From the NCBI GenBank assembly GCA_946184715.1, contig CAMHGU010000006.1:1-27410 (forward strand): a DNA stretch of 27,410 bases, in the 5' to 3' direction. Each line of letters starts with the position of its first letter. Position 1 is the stretch's first letter. Made by a program: the position numbers and the translations under genes. Under the pieces are notes generated by a model. The model saw only the letters and a list, made by a program, of their open reading frames with translations. It was not told the DNA's origin and ran no database searches. This DNA is from an uncultured bacterium (GTDB lineage Bacteria > Bacteroidota > Bacteroidia > Bacteroidales > Muribaculaceae). This document shows positions 9,322 to 16,569 of the stretch, one piece after another.

Positions 9322-10017
9322 TTATTCGACGAGTGACTTCGGATCAACCTTGACACCGGCACTCATAGTACTTGAAAGATATATGCTCTTGAGGTATGTA
9401 CCCTTAGCGGTGGCAGGTTTCAGCTTCACGAGAGTGTCGATAAACACCTTAGCGTTCTCTTTGATTTTCTCAGCGTCGAATGATACCTTGCCTATCGAGG
9501 CGTGTACGATACCGTTCTTGTCGACCTTGAAGTCGATCTTACCTTGTTTCACTTCTTTGACGGCTTTGGCCACATCCATAGTCACGGTGCCGCTCTTGGG
9601 GTTAGGCATAAGGCCACGGGGACCGAGTATGCGACCCAAAGCACCGATCTTACCCATGTTGGCCGGCTGCGTGATGATTACGTCAACGTCGGTCCAACCG
9701 CCTTTGATCTTCTCAACATACTCGTCGAGGCCTACATAGTCGGCACCGGCGGCTTGAGCAGCTTCGGCAGCTTCGCCTTGGCACAGAGCAAGCACGCGTA
9801 CGGTCTTGCCGGTGCCGTTAGGGAGAGAAACGACGCCACGCACCATCTGGTCAGCTTTGCGCGGGTTTACACCCAGGCGCACGTCGATATCAAGCGAAGC
9901 ATCGAATTTCGTGAAAGTAATCTCCTTCACCTTTTCTGCAGCTTCCTTAAGAGTGTAAGTCTTCCCAGCTTCAATCTTGGCGGCCGCTAACTTTTGATTT
10001 TTTGTCAGTTTACTCAT
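9322..10017 (-). CDS. rplA: 50S ribosomal protein uL1
   Basis: Ribosomal protein of the L1 stalk (231 aa), which helps release deacylated tRNA from the E site. In many bacteria it represses translation of the rplK-rplA mRNA when in excess. The signature GRILGPRGLMPNPKSGTV is present near residues 128-145, and the length is standard. It is 12 nt after rplK and 18 nt before rplJ, so the three are clearly co-transcribed. No L1-binding mimic was confirmed in the rplK upstream region by eye. Confidence 0.98.
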   Translation of the reverse strand: MSKLTKNQKLAAAKIEAGKTYTLKEAAEKVKEITFTKFDASLDIDVRLGVNPRKADQMVRGVVSLPNGTGKTVRVLALCQGEAAEAAQAAGADYVGLDEYVEKIKGGWTDVDVIITQPANMGKIGALGRILGPRGLMPNPKSGTVTMDVAKAVKEVKQGKIDFKVDKNGIVHASIGKVSFDAEKIKENAKVFIDTLVKLKPATAKGTYLKSIYLSSTMSAGVKVDPKSLVE

Positions 10018-10029
10018 CTTAATTGAAGT

Positions 10030-10473
10030 TTAAATGTTTTCAGGGAATGTACCCTTTACAGTGATACCCATGCTTCTGGCTGTACCTGCGACCATTCGCA
10101 TAGCCGAGGGCAAAGTAAAACAGTTCAAATCCGGCATTTTGTCGGCAGCAATAGCCTGTACTTGCTCCCAAGTGATTGAAGCCACCTTCTTGCGGTTAGG
10201 CTCGGCTGAGCCACCCTTTACCTTGGCTGCTTCCAGGAGCTGTACTGCCACCGGCGGAGTCTTGACTACGAAGTCAAAGCTCTTATCGGTGTAGTAAGTG
10301 ATAACGACAGGCAACACCTTGCCAGCCTTATCCTGCGTACGGGCATTGAATTGCTTGCAAAAATCCATAATGTTGATACCCTTAGAACCCAGAGCAGGGC
10401 CTACTGGCGGCGAAGGATTTGCGGCTCCGCCTTTAATCTGCAATTTGATCTGTCCAGCAATTTCTTTAGCCAT
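10030..10473 (-). CDS. rplK: 50S ribosomal protein uL11
   Basis: Protein of the GTPase-associated centre (147 aa). It binds the thiostrepton-site rRNA and is involved in factor-dependent GTP hydrolysis and the stringent response. The proline-rich N-terminal segment (NPSPPVGPALGSKGINIMDF, from about residue 19) and the C-terminal RNA-binding segment ending near GTARSMGITVKG are typical. It lies 88 nt after nusG and 12 nt before rplA, the usual nusG-rplK-rplA order. Confidence 0.98.
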   Translation of the reverse strand: MAKEIAGQIKLQIKGGAANPSPPVGPALGSKGINIMDFCKQFNARTQDKAGKVLPVVITYYTDKSFDFVVKTPPVAVQLLEAAKVKGGSAEPNRKKVASITWEQVQAIAADKMPDLNCFTLPSAMRMVAGTARSMGITVKGTFPENI

Positions 10474-10561
10474 GATGATTCGGTTTAATTTAGTTTGTTC
10501 ACACTGCGTCGATGCACACTATGCGGTATAGCAGGCAACGTAACATTTGCCCTCCCGCACA

Positions 10562-11113
10562 TTATGCTTCGCGCTCCACTTGCGAGTATTCCAACTCAAG
10601 AGGGGTCCGTCGACCGAAGATTTTCACTATCACTTTCAGCTTGCGCTTCTCGTGATACACCTCTTCTATCTCACCGTCGAAACCGCTGAACGGGCCTGTG
10701 TTGACCTTAACGTTCTCGCCCACGATGTACTCGTCGGCGATGTCGTTAGCGTAAGAGATTTCGTCGGCAGCTCCAAGCATCCGGGTCACCTCAGCAGGGC
10801 GGAGCGGTTCGGGAACGCACTCTTTGCCCTTCTTGCCGAGAAAGTCGATGACGTTGGTCGTGTTGCGCAGCTCGTGAATCACTTCACCGGTGAGTATGGC
10901 CTCCACGAATACATAACCCGAATAGAGGTTACGCTCCTTGATGACCTTCTTGCCGTTGCGAGCCACGTAAACCTTCTCAGTGGGGATAAGCACTTGGCTG
11001 ACGTACTTGCCAAGCTCGGTGTTTTTAATCGCTGCGTCGAGCAGCTCTTTCACTTTTGCTTCCTTGCCTGATATGGCGCGAAGCACATACCATCCTTTCT
11101 TTACGTCGGCCAT
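10562..11113 (-). CDS. nusG: Transcription termination/antitermination factor NusG
   Basis: General elongation factor (183 aa) that bridges the RNA polymerase clamp and couples transcription to Rho or the ribosome. The N-terminal NGN domain begins with GWYVLRAISGKEAKVKELL and includes the NLYSGYVFVE core. The C-terminal KOW domain (around residues 130-180) contains GENVKVNTGPFSGFDGEIEEV. The length is usual for a housekeeping NusG. It follows secE by 52 nt. Its place in the secE-nusG-rplK block argues for the housekeeping paralogue rather than a capsule-locus UpxY-type antiterminator. Confidence 0.97.
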   Translation of the reverse strand: MADVKKGWYVLRAISGKEAKVKELLDAAIKNTELGKYVSQVLIPTEKVYVARNGKKVIKERNLYSGYVFVEAILTGEVIHELRNTTNVIDFLGKKGKECVPEPLRPAEVTRMLGAADEISYANDIADEYIVGENVKVNTGPFSGFDGEIEEVYHEKRKLKVIVKIFGRRTPLELEYSQVEREA

Positions 11114-11165
11114 TTTGCTTTTCGTTGCTTGAGAGTTAGTTGTGATTAAGAATCGATGCCGATTA

Positions 11166-11363
11166 TCAACCCAGAGAGTAGATAAACTGCATTAGGTGCT
11201 CAAAAACCTGGTCGATGACCAATATGACGAGAGCTAAAATGATGGAAGCAATCATAACTATCGTCGTGCTGTTGAGCAGCTGGCTCTTAGTGGGCCAAGA
11301 AACCTTATACATCAATTCGTTATAAGATTCCTCGATGCTCGTAAGTAGTTTTAATTTCTTCAT
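11166..11363 (-). CDS. secE: Preprotein translocase subunit SecE
   Basis: Small essential subunit of the SecYEG channel (65 aa). A conserved amphipathic segment (EESYNELMYKVSWPTKSQLL, about residues 11-30) precedes a single transmembrane helix (about residues 33-56). This is the short single-span SecE common outside the Proteobacteria. The ATG at 11363 gives MKKLKLLTSI. A longer reading that starts upstream would run into the 3' end of tRNA-Trp and is rejected. The start lies about 15 nt after the tRNA CCA end, so the secE mRNA probably begins by tRNA processing from the same transcript. Confidence 0.93.
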   Translation of the reverse strand: MKKLKLLTSIEESYNELMYKVSWPTKSQLLNSTTIVMIASIILALVILVIDQVFEHLMQFIYSLG

Positions 11364-11378
11364 TTTAATAGTAAAAAT

Positions 11379-11454
11379 TGGCACGGGAAGTAAGACTCGA
11401 ACTCACGACCCTCGGTTTTGGAGACCGATGCTCTACCAACTGAGCTATTCCCGT
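11379..11454 (-). tRNA. trpT: tRNA-Trp (anticodon CCA)
   Basis: The minus strand folds as a complete cloverleaf: acceptor ACGGGAA with TTCCCGT, D stem GCTC with GAGC, anticodon stem TCGGT with ACCGA around loop CTCCAAA, and T arm GTGAG/TTCGAGT/CTTAC. The discriminator is G73, as usual for bacterial tRNA-Trp. The 3' CCA is encoded in the DNA. It lies between tuf and secE, the common bacterial arrangement. Confidence 0.96.
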
Positions 11455-11458
11455 GTAT

Positions 11459-11491
11459 AAGGTAGGTCGTCGAAAAGTGGCGACCTACCTT
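11459..11491 (-). terminator. Hairpin between tuf and tRNA-Trp
   Basis: AAGGTAGGTCG and CGACCTACCTT form a perfect 11-bp stem around an 11-nt loop, 72 nt after the tuf stop and 4 nt before the tRNA-Trp 5' end. On the minus strand only a short TTATAC follows, so termination may be partial. It could also be a processing signal that separates tuf mRNA from tRNA-Trp and secE. Confidence 0.55.
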
Positions 11492-11563
11492 GTAAGATAT
11501 CTTTATAATCCGGAGCTGTTGCCGTTGTCCCTGAGGGCGCTTCGGCCAGCCCTACGCGGGGGA

Positions 11564-12757
11564 TTAGTCGTCGATAATCTCAGTGATCTGACCGGAACCT
11601 ACGGTGCGGCCACCTTCACGGATTGCGAAGCGCAGACCGAGGTCGCAAGCGACGGGAGTGATGAGCTTCACTTCGATCTGTACGTGGTCACCGGGCATTA
11701 CCATCTCAACGCCTTCGGGAAGAGTGATCTCACCGGTTACATCGAGCGTACGGATGTAGAACTGCGGACGATAGTGGTTGCGGAACGGGGTGTGACGGCC
11801 ACCTTCTTCCTTCTTGAGCACGTAGATCTGTGCCTTGAAGTGATCGTGAGGCTTAACCATACCCGGGTGGCAGATAACCATACCGCGCTTGATTTCGTTC
11901 TTGTCAATACCGCGGAGGAGGAGACCTACGTTATCACCGGCTTCACCCTCATCAAGAATCTTGCGGAACATCTCAACACCGGTAACAACCGACTTGAGGT
12001 TGGCGCCAAGACCGAGGATTTGAACTTCGTCGCTCACCTTTACGCGACCGGCTTCGATACGACCGGTAGCAACGGTACCACGACCAGTGATCGAGAACAC
12101 GTCCTCAACAGGCATAAGGAAGGGCTTATCAACATCGCGGGGAGGAAGCGGAATCCACTCGTCAACAGCAGCCATAAGCTCAAGCACCTTAGCTTCCCAC
12201 TTGGGCTCGCCATTGAGGGCACCGAGAGCCGAACCGCGGATGATAGGAGTATTGTCGCCATCGTAGTCATAGGCAGCGAGAAGGTCGCGCATCTCCATTT
12301 CTACGAGCTCAAGCATCTCTTCGTCATCAACCATATCGCACTTGTTGAGGAACACAACGAGGCGAGGCACGTTCACCTGGCGGGCGAGAAGAATGTGCTC
12401 ACGAGTCTGGGGCATAGGACCATCAGTAGCGGCAACCACGATGATAGCGCCGTCCATCTGAGCTGCACCAGTTACCATGTTCTTCACGTAGTCGGCGTGT
12501 CCGGGGCAGTCAACGTGAGCGTAGTGACGATTTTCAGTCTCGTACTCTACGTGGGCGGTGTTAATAGTAATACCACGCTCTTTCTCTTCGGGAGCGTTAT
12601 CAATCTGGTCGAACGACTTAATCTCCTGCTTGGAGATACCACGCTCGCTGAGCACCTTAGTGATAGCGGCGGTGAGAGTAGTCTTACCGTGGTCAACGTG
12701 ACCGATGGTACCGATGTTCACATGCGGTTTCGTTCTTTCGAATTTCTCTTTTGCCAT
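11564..12757 (-). CDS. tuf: Elongation factor Tu
   Basis: GTPase that delivers aminoacyl-tRNA to the ribosomal A site (397 aa). The P loop GHVDHGKTT lies at residues 19-27, followed by DCPGHADYV (G3), NKCD (G4) and the GSALGAL region (G5), then beta-barrel domains 2 and 3. The ATG at 12757 gives MAKEKFERTKPHVN, the standard family N-terminus. A longer upstream reading enters tRNA-Thr(GGU) and is not used. The gene is preceded by three tRNAs and followed by tRNA-Trp, recalling the E. coli thrU-tyrU-glyT-thrT-tufB unit. Confidence 0.99.
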   Translation of the reverse strand: MAKEKFERTKPHVNIGTIGHVDHGKTTLTAAITKVLSERGISKQEIKSFDQIDNAPEEKERGITINTAHVEYETENRHYAHVDCPGHADYVKNMVTGAAQMDGAIIVVAATDGPMPQTREHILLARQVNVPRLVVFLNKCDMVDDEEMLELVEMEMRDLLAAYDYDGDNTPIIRGSALGALNGEPKWEAKVLELMAAVDEWIPLPPRDVDKPFLMPVEDVFSITGRGTVATGRIEAGRVKVSDEVQILGLGANLKSVVTGVEMFRKILDEGEAGDNVGLLLRGIDKNEIKRGMVICHPGMVKPHDHFKAQIYVLKKEEGGRHTPFRNHYRPQFYIRTLDVTGEITLPEGVEMVMPGDHVQIEVKLITPVACDLGLRFAIREGGRTVGSGQITEIIDD

Positions 12758-12793
12758 AACTTTGTCTAACGTTTTATTAAATTGTTCAAATTT

Positions 12794-12868
<75 letters not shown>

Positions 12869-12879
12869 ATAATGTTTTG

Positions 12880-12962
12880 TGGGCACTGATGGATTCGAAC
12901 CACCGAAGGCGTAAGCCAGCAGATTTACAGTCTGCCCCATTTGGCCACTCTGGAAAGTACCC
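12880..12962 (-). tRNA. tRNA-Tyr (anticodon GUA)
   Basis: Class II tRNA of 83 nt with a long variable arm. Acceptor GGGTACT pairs with AGTGCCC through one wobble. The anticodon stem GCAGA/TCTGC encloses loop CTGTAAA. The T arm contains GGTTCGAATCC. The discriminator is A and CCA is not encoded. It lies between the two tRNA-Thr genes, 11 nt from tRNA-Thr(GGU). Confidence 0.95.
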
Positions 12963-12977
12963 GTTGTCATCATTTTG

Positions 12978-13051
12978 AGCCTCTTGTCGGATTCGAACCA
13001 ACGACCCCGAGATTACAAATCACGTGCTCTGGCCAACTGAGCTAAAGAGGC
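12978..13051 (-). tRNA. tRNA-Thr (anticodon UGU)
   Basis: Acceptor GCCTCTT pairs perfectly with AAGAGGC. D stem GCTC/GAGC is present. Anticodon stem CGTGA/TCTCG has one T-T mismatch around loop TTTGTAA. The T arm contains GGTTCGAATCC. The discriminator is U and CCA is not encoded. It is the first gene after the promoter of the tRNA-tuf unit. Confidence 0.94.
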
Positions 13052-13092
13052 GCTCGGTGTCACCGACGAAAAGCACTCGCCGAAAACGTGTG

Positions 13093-13123
13093 CAAATTTA
13101 GACATTATTTTTTTACCACCAAA
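13093..13123 (-). promoter_or_regulatory. Bacteroidota promoter for tRNA-tuf operon
   Basis: On the minus strand TTTG (13120-13123) is followed by exactly 19 nt and then TAAATTTG (13093-13100). This is a perfect match to the Bacteroidota primary-sigma consensus TTTG-N19-21-TAnnTTTG. The expected transcription start is near 13086, about 35 nt before tRNA-Thr(UGU). It probably drives the tRNA cluster and tuf, and perhaps more of the downstream operon. Confidence 0.85.
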
Positions 13124-13235
13124 ATATTGCTGCCATTTTTTTCAAAAATAGGGCAAAAATAGTTCATTCGGGGCGTGGAGCGGTGCCGGAAGCGGCGGTT
13201 CGGGCCTTGCCGCGGGCGGCGAGGCGGCGCGAGGG

Positions 13236-13505
13236 TCACGGATTGTAGAGGTCGGTGCAGCGGTAGGCGAGCACTTGCTGCGCCGATTCGTAGGCCGCGC
13301 GCGCCGGCGAGTGTGGGTCGAGGTCGAGGGCCGCGAGGTAGTCGGTCATAGCCTCCCGCCACCGGTCGAGGCTCCGGTAGGCGTTGCCGCGCATATAGAG
13401 CGCCTCGGCATCGGCCGGATGGCGCGCCAGGTGCTCCGCGAGCCGCTCCACCACGCTGCCGGCATCGGGCAGCGTCTTGAGCTCTTGTCGTAACGTTTCG
13501 TCCAT
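13236..13505 (-). CDS. Small tetratricopeptide-repeat protein
   Basis: An 89-aa protein with one recognisable TPR unit (about residues 30-64, with ALYMRGNAYRSLDRWREAMTDY and LDLDP). It is followed by a helical tail ending in YRCTDLYNP, an ending I associate with small Bacteroidales TPR proteins. There is no signal peptide or membrane segment, so it is probably cytoplasmic. TPRs bind other proteins, and no partner can be named from the sequence. It has its own consensus promoter and is transcribed divergently from the sugar operon. A leader of about 17 nt leaves no room for an earlier start. Confidence 0.8.
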   Translation of the reverse strand: MDETLRQELKTLPDAGSVVERLAEHLARHPADAEALYMRGNAYRSLDRWREAMTDYLAALDLDPHSPARAAYESAQQVLAYRCTDLYNP

Positions 13506-13528
13506 TTCGATTGCTATATTCTATGGAG

Positions 13529-13559
13529 CAAAGATAGCTCATAGCTGCCGGAGTTCAAA
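13529..13559 (-). promoter_or_regulatory. Bacteroidota promoter for TPR gene
   Basis: On the minus strand TTTG (13556-13559), 19 nt, then TATCTTTG (13529-13536) is a perfect match to the Bacteroidota consensus. The predicted start near 13522 leaves a very short leader before the ATG at 13505. Confidence 0.8.
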
Positions 13560-13564
13560 ATTTT

Positions 13565-13596
13565 CTTGCGTATAAGCCGCATCTGTATTATCTTTG
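13565..13596 (+). promoter_or_regulatory. Bacteroidota promoter for rfbB operon
   Basis: CTTG (13565-13568), 20 nt, then TATCTTTG (13589-13596). The -7 element is perfect and the -33 element differs from TTTG by one base. The predicted start is near 13602, about 20 nt before the rfbB ATG. The -33 boxes of this and the divergent TPR promoter are only 5 bp apart. Confidence 0.75.
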
Positions 13597-13622
13597 CATT
13601 ATATATTATATATAAGGTGACA

Positions 13623-14828
13623 ATGACGACGTATCTCGTTACAGGCGGAGCCGGATTTATCGGCTCGAATTTTGTGAAGCATCTGCTTGAGAGCTACCCC
13701 GCGGGCGAGCTCCGCATAGTGGTGGTCGATGCCCTTACCTACGCCGGCAATCTGGCCACGCTGCGCGATGAGCTGGCCCGGCCCGACTTCGAATTTGTGA
13801 AGGCCGACATCGGCAATCAGGCCTTGATGCAGGAGCTGATCGATAGCCGCGACGTGGACTACGTGGTCAACTTCGCCGCCGAGAGCCACGTGGACCGCAG
13901 CATCAGCGAGCCACGCCTGTTTCTCACCACCAACGTGCTCGGCACCCAATCGCTGCTCGAGGCCGCCCGCGCCGCATGGCTCACCGGCAAAGGCCCCGAC
14001 GGCAAGCCGCAGTATAAGCCGGGCAAGAAGTTCCTGCAGATTTCGACCGACGAGGTGTACGGCTCCCTGCCGCGCGACTACTCCGAGCCGCAACCGTTAG
14101 AGCTCGATGAGCGCGTGCGCGCGATTGTGGGACAAGGGCGCGAGCGCATCATCACCTACGGCCGCGACAGCTTCACCGAGGAGCATCGCATCAGCCCCCG
14201 CTCGCCCTACTCCGCCGCCAAGGCCTCGGCCGATATGATTGCGATGGCCTACCATCACACCTACGGGCTGCCGGTGTGCGTCACCCGCTGCAGCAACAAC
14301 TACGGCCCTTACCACTTCCCCGAGAAGCTCATTCCGCTCATCATCTGCAACGTGCTCGCCGGGCGCAAGATTCCGGTATATGGCCGCGGCGAGAACGTGC
14401 GCGACTGGCTCTACGTCACCGACCACGCCCGCGCCATCGACCTCGTGCTGCGCCGAGGGCGCGCCGGCCAGGTGTACAACATAGGCGGATTTAACGAAGA
14501 GAGCAACATCAACATCGTGCGCACGGTCATCGCTACGCTGCGCGAACTGCTGACTGCCAACGAGGCCTATCGCAGCGCGCTCCGCATCCCGCTCGAGCAG
14601 GTAAGCGAGGAGCTGATTACCTACGTCACCGACCGCCCCGGCCACGATATGCGCTACGCCATCAACCCCACCAAGATAGCCACCGAGCTGGGCTGGTATC
14701 CCGCCACGCCATTCACCGAGGGCATACGCCTGACGGTGAAATGGTATCTTGAGAACCAGGACTGGGTGGCCAACGTGCTCTCGGGCGACTATATGAACTA
14801 CTACCACGAAATGTACGACAACCGATAA
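13623..14828 (+). CDS. rfbB: dTDP-glucose 4,6-dehydratase
   Basis: Converts dTDP-glucose to dTDP-4-keto-6-deoxyglucose (401 aa). This extended short-chain dehydrogenase has the NAD-binding GGAGFIG motif at residues 8-14. The dehydratase triad T142-D143-E144 lies in STDEVYG, and the catalytic Y196 and K200 lie in YSAAK. RCSNNYGPYHFPEKLIPL is also typical. The protein is longer than the common 340-360 aa, with an extra segment at about residues 150-188 between STDEVYG and the SPRSPYSAAK block. The start at 13623 follows AAGGTGACA and gives MTTYLVTGGAG. The upstream in-frame extension would cross the promoter and is rejected. It is the first gene of the seven-gene sugar operon, 18 nt before rfbA. 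Confidence 0.96.
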   Translation: MTTYLVTGGAGFIGSNFVKHLLESYPAGELRIVVVDALTYAGNLATLRDELARPDFEFVKADIGNQALMQELIDSRDVDYVVNFAAESHVDRSISEPRLFLTTNVLGTQSLLEAARAAWLTGKGPDGKPQYKPGKKFLQISTDEVYGSLPRDYSEPQPLELDERVRAIVGQGRERIITYGRDSFTEEHRISPRSPYSAAKASADMIAMAYHHTYGLPVCVTRCSNNYGPYHFPEKLIPLIICNVLAGRKIPVYGRGENVRDWLYVTDHARAIDLVLRRGRAGQVYNIGGFNEESNINIVRTVIATLRELLTANEAYRSALRIPLEQVSEELITYVTDRPGHDMRYAINPTKIATELGWYPATPFTEGIRLTVKWYLENQDWVANVLSGDYMNYYHEMYDNR

Positions 14829-14846
14829 TCCCCTCTAATATCGCAA

Positions 14847-15722
14847 ATGAAAGGCATAGTACTGGCCGGAGGTTCCGGCACCCGACTCTACCCCATCACG
14901 CGCGGCGTGAGCAAGCAGCTGCTGCCGGTTTACGACAAGCCGATGGTCTTCTACCCCATCTCGGTGCTTATGCTGGCAGGCATACGTGAGATTCTCATCA
15001 TCTCCACGCCGAGCGACCTGCCGGCCTTCCGCCGGCTGCTGGGCTCCGGCGAGGAGCTCGGGGTAAAATTCAGCTATGCCGAGCAGCCGAGCCCCGACGG
15101 GCTGGCGCAAGCCTTTATCATAGGCCGCGAGTTTATAGGCCGCGACAGCGTGTGCCTCGTGCTGGGCGACAACATCTTCTACGGCTCGGGCTTCACCCGC
15201 AAGCTGCGCGACACCGTAGCTGCGGTGGAGCAGAGCGGCCAAGCCACGGTATTCGCCTATCCGGTCAACGACCCGGAGCGCTACGGCGTGGTGGAATTCG
15301 ATGCCGCCGGCCGCGCCATCTCCATCGAGGAGAAGCCCGCCAAGGCCAAGTCGCGCTACGCCGTCACCGGCCTCTATTTCTACCCCAATAGCGTAGTCGA
15401 TGTGGCCGCCGCCGTAAAGCCCTCGGCACGCGGCGAGCTGGAGATTACATCGGTCAATCAGTCCTACCTCGAGCGCAACCGACTCAGCGTGCAGGTGCTC
15501 GGCCGCGGCTTCGCCTGGCTCGACACCGGCACCTTCGAATCGCTGCAAGAGGCCTCCAACTTTGTAGAGACCGTGCAGAAGCGTCAAGGGCTGCAGATTG
15601 CCTCGCTCGAAGAGGTCGCCTTCCGCAACGGCTGGATTACGGCCGAGCAGCTACGAGCGCTCGCCGCGCCGATGCAGCGCAACGACTACGGACGTTACCT
15701 TATGAACCTCAGCACGCTATGA
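14847..15722 (+). CDS. rfbA: Glucose-1-phosphate thymidylyltransferase
   Basis: Joins glucose-1-phosphate and dTTP into dTDP-glucose, the substrate of the upstream dehydratase (291 aa, normal length). The nucleotide-binding GGSGTRLYP loop is at residues 8-16, followed by SKQLLPVYDKPM. LVLGDNIFYG carries the metal-binding aspartate, and EEKPAKAKSRYAVTGLYFY and the WLDTGT region complete the family pattern. The stop overlaps the next start as ATGA, suggesting translational coupling. rmlC and rmlD are absent, so the product is probably not dTDP-rhamnose. Confidence 0.97.
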   Translation: MKGIVLAGGSGTRLYPITRGVSKQLLPVYDKPMVFYPISVLMLAGIREILIISTPSDLPAFRRLLGSGEELGVKFSYAEQPSPDGLAQAFIIGREFIGRDSVCLVLGDNIFYGSGFTRKLRDTVAAVEQSGQATVFAYPVNDPERYGVVEFDAAGRAISIEEKPAKAKSRYAVTGLYFYPNSVVDVAAAVKPSARGELEITSVNQSYLERNRLSVQVLGRGFAWLDTGTFESLQEASNFVETVQKRQGLQIASLEEVAFRNGWITAEQLRALAAPMQRNDYGRYLMNLSTL

Positions 15723-16132
15723 AACCTCATCCGCAACTCATCAACCTCCCAAAATACTGCGACCCGCGCGGCAACCTGTCGGTGCTTGAGAACGGCGCCA
15801 ACCTGCCGTTTGTCATCAACCGCGCCTATTGGATCTACGACGTGCCGAGCGGCCGCAACCGCTACGGCCACGCCTTCCGCTCGCAGCACGAGCTGATTAT
15901 CGCCCTCTCGGGCAGCTTCGACATCGTCGTCCACGACGGCCACGCCACCCAGCGCTACCGTATGGACCGCGCCAATGTGGGGCTATACATCCCGCCACTC
16001 ACCTGGCGCGAGATGGACAATTTCTCCACCAACTCCGTGGCCCTCGTGGTGGCCTCCGAGAGCTATCGCCCCGACGACTACATCGAGGAGTTCGACACCT
16101 ACCTTTCAATCATTAACCCCGATAAGCAATGA
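15719..16132 (+). CDS. FdtA/WxcM-like sugar 3,4-ketoisomerase, paralogue 1
   Basis: A small cupin (137 aa) of the dTDP-4-keto-6-deoxyhexose 3,4-ketoisomerase family. It has the RGNLSVLE strand, a YDVPSG turn and a GSFDIVVHDG barrel strand near residues 65-74. In FdtA-type enzymes a GHAH motif supplies two active-site histidines. Here the motif is H51-A52-F53, so the second histidine is replaced by phenylalanine. The gene may have altered chemistry, or act as a binding or partner subunit for the paralogue that follows. ATGA overlaps couple it to rfbA and to paralogue 2. Family assignment is confident; catalytic activity is not. Confidence 0.85.
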   Translation: MKPHPQLINLPKYCDPRGNLSVLENGANLPFVINRAYWIYDVPSGRNRYGHAFRSQHELIIALSGSFDIVVHDGHATQRYRMDRANVGLYIPPLTWREMDNFSTNSVALVVASESYRPDDYIEEFDTYLSIINPDKQ

Positions 16133-16569
16133 CAGCCCCTCAAGCCCATAGCACCTCAAGCATAGAGCAATGCCGCCTCATCACCCTGCCGCGCCACCAT
16201 CACGACAACGGCAACCTCACCGTGGTGGAGAATGAGCAAGAGGTGCCGTTTGCCATTCGCCGGCTCTATTACCTCTACGACGTGCCCTCGGGCGAGGAGC
16301 GCGGAGGCCACAGCCACATCAACTGCTGCGAGTTTATCGTGGCGGCCAGCGGCAGCTTCGACGTGGAAATCTTCGACGGACGCGACCGCCGCACCGTCAC
16401 CCTCAACCGCCCCAATATCGGCCTGCTGGTCACTTCAGGGATATGGCGGGTGCTCAACAACTTCTCGTCAGGCTCGGTATGCCTCGTGATGGCGTCGATG
16501 CCTTTCGACGAGAACGACTACGTGCGCGACTTCGACAGTTTTCTCTCCCTAACCTCAGCCAAGCGATGA
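16129..16569 (+). CDS. FdtA/WxcM-like sugar 3,4-ketoisomerase, paralogue 2
   Basis: The second cupin of the same family (146 aa) has the NGNLTVVEN strand, a YDVPSGEERGGHSHI motif and a GSFDVEIFDG barrel strand. It keeps both histidines, H61 and H63, expected of an active FdtA-type enzyme that moves the keto group from C4 to C3. It is the better candidate for the catalytic ketoisomerase. It shares ATGA overlaps with paralogue 1 and with the aminotransferase. FdtA-type enzymes give a dTDP-3-keto-galactose configuration and QdtA-type enzymes the gluco configuration; these cannot be separated by eye. Confidence 0.88.
   Translation: MTAPQAHSTSSIEQCRLITLPRHHHDNGNLTVVENEQEVPFAIRRLYYLYDVPSGEERGGHSHINCCEFIVAASGSFDVEIFDGRDRRTVTLNRPNIGLLVTSGIWRVLNNFSSGSVCLVMASMPFDENDYVRDFDSFLSLTSAKR

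Noticed and set aside
13566..13622. N-terminal extension of RfbB
   Set aside because: The extra codons cover the -33/-7 promoter and predicted start site; the Rossmann motif begins directly after the ATG at 13623.
15719..16569. RmlC and RmlD of dTDP-rhamnose synthesis
   Set aside because: The two small cupins have the FdtA/WxcM pattern, not that of RmlC epimerase, and no reductase of RmlD type follows.
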